Shown: positions 63,961 to 64,000 of the stretch, in pieces
Position numbering within the stretch: the stretch's first letter is position 1
How the letters are laid out: every line of letters begins with the position of its first letter
From: Corydoras sp. C115
Taxonomy: Eukaryota > Chordata > Actinopteri > Siluriformes > Callichthyidae
DNA length: 64,000 nt
Direction of reading: 5' to 3'
Assembly: GCA_019802505.1 (NCBI GenBank)
Contig: JAFMOC010000262.1
Span: 310,001-374,000, forward strand
The notes under the pieces: generated by a model
Told to the model about the DNA's origin: nothing
The model's input: the letters and a program-made list of their open reading frames with translations, nothing else
The model's database searches: none
Position numbers and translations under genes: made by a program

Positions 63961-64000
63961 GGTGACGAGGCAGGATGCGCAGTTGACCCCGAAGCAGCAA

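Larger units (their letters stand above)
53831..64000 (-). mobile_element. Host L1/Tx1-type LINE, minus strand, broken into five pieces
   Basis: Pieces in minus-strand order are ORF1 (63960-63290), the ORF2 endonuclease start (62640-62364), RT (58850-58473), the ORF2 C terminus (54777-54511 and again 54125-54031), and the 3' UTR with A-rich DNA to ~53831. Between them lie an L2 tail (63019), a plus-strand L1 (58854-62347), an LTR element (54778-58472) and a gypsy fragment (54126-54510). Large parts of ORF2 are deleted, so these gaps are not all simple insertions. The element extends beyond the window on the right. Confidence 0.7.

Noticed and set aside
1..64000. A novel defence or biosynthetic system
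   Set aside because: Apart from the NLR gene, every substantial frame could be tied to a retrotransposon, a DNA transposon or a repeat artefact; nothing suggested cooperating new genes.

Overview
The window is nuclear DNA from a ray-finned (teleost) fish. The evidence is an NLRC3-like immune receptor with the fish-specific FISNA-NACHT architecture and separately spliced LRR exons, embedded in teleost-type repeats: tRNA-derived SINEs of the DANA/mermaid type, L2-like and Rex1/Babar-like LINEs, Tx1/L1 LINEs, Ty3/gypsy, BEL/Pao, a retrovirus-like element, piggyBac and a hAT-like MITE. The species cannot be fixed from the sequence. There are no bacterial-type genes, operons, CRISPR arrays or rRNA genes.

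Host genes. One NLR gene lies on the minus strand. Eleven coding exons plus a terminal exon can be placed by reading frame and splice sites, from 51455 (5' side) down to the stop codon at 23149-23151. They are a 46-bp and a 205-bp N-terminal exon, one 1768-bp FISNA/NACHT exon (48027-49794), eight LRR exons of 174-180 bp, and a tiny terminal exon. All frames are open and every junction keeps phase, giving about 1144 residues; the true N terminus was not found. The first ~240 bases look like the last intron and terminal exon of a second NLR gene on the plus strand, so two NLR genes would converge across about 23 kb of transposon debris.

Layout. 1-23 kb: convergent intergenic region made of L2, Rex1-like, gypsy and BEL remnants, a solo LTR, an LTR element inserted in a TA microsatellite, an L1 ORF1 remnant and a piggyBac element. 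23-27 kb: the 3' half of the NLR (five LRR exons) with two SINEs. 27-41 kb: one ~14-kb intron holding a Rex1-like LINE, a 1033-bp solo LTR, an LTR/gag remnant, and a minus-strand gypsy element split by a DNA-transposon-like insert that itself carries a nearly full-length L2-like LINE. 41-48 kb: two LRR exons, then a 6.1-kb intron with a decayed retrovirus-like element that contains a hAT-like MITE. 48-51.5 kb: the NACHT and N-terminal exons. 52-64 kb: a mosaic in which a minus-strand L1 was broken by a gypsy fragment, by an LTR element with coding tandem repeats, and by a plus-strand L1 that itself holds a GC-rich 54-bp minisatellite/LTR segment.

The mobile elements do not form a pathway with the receptor. 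The main biological point is that the NLR reading frame stays intact although its introns and flanks are saturated with insertions. I saw no convincing evidence of an undescribed biological system. The least ordinary features are the nested insertions with readable target-site duplications, the repeat-encoding LTR element, and the modular LRR-exon duplications.
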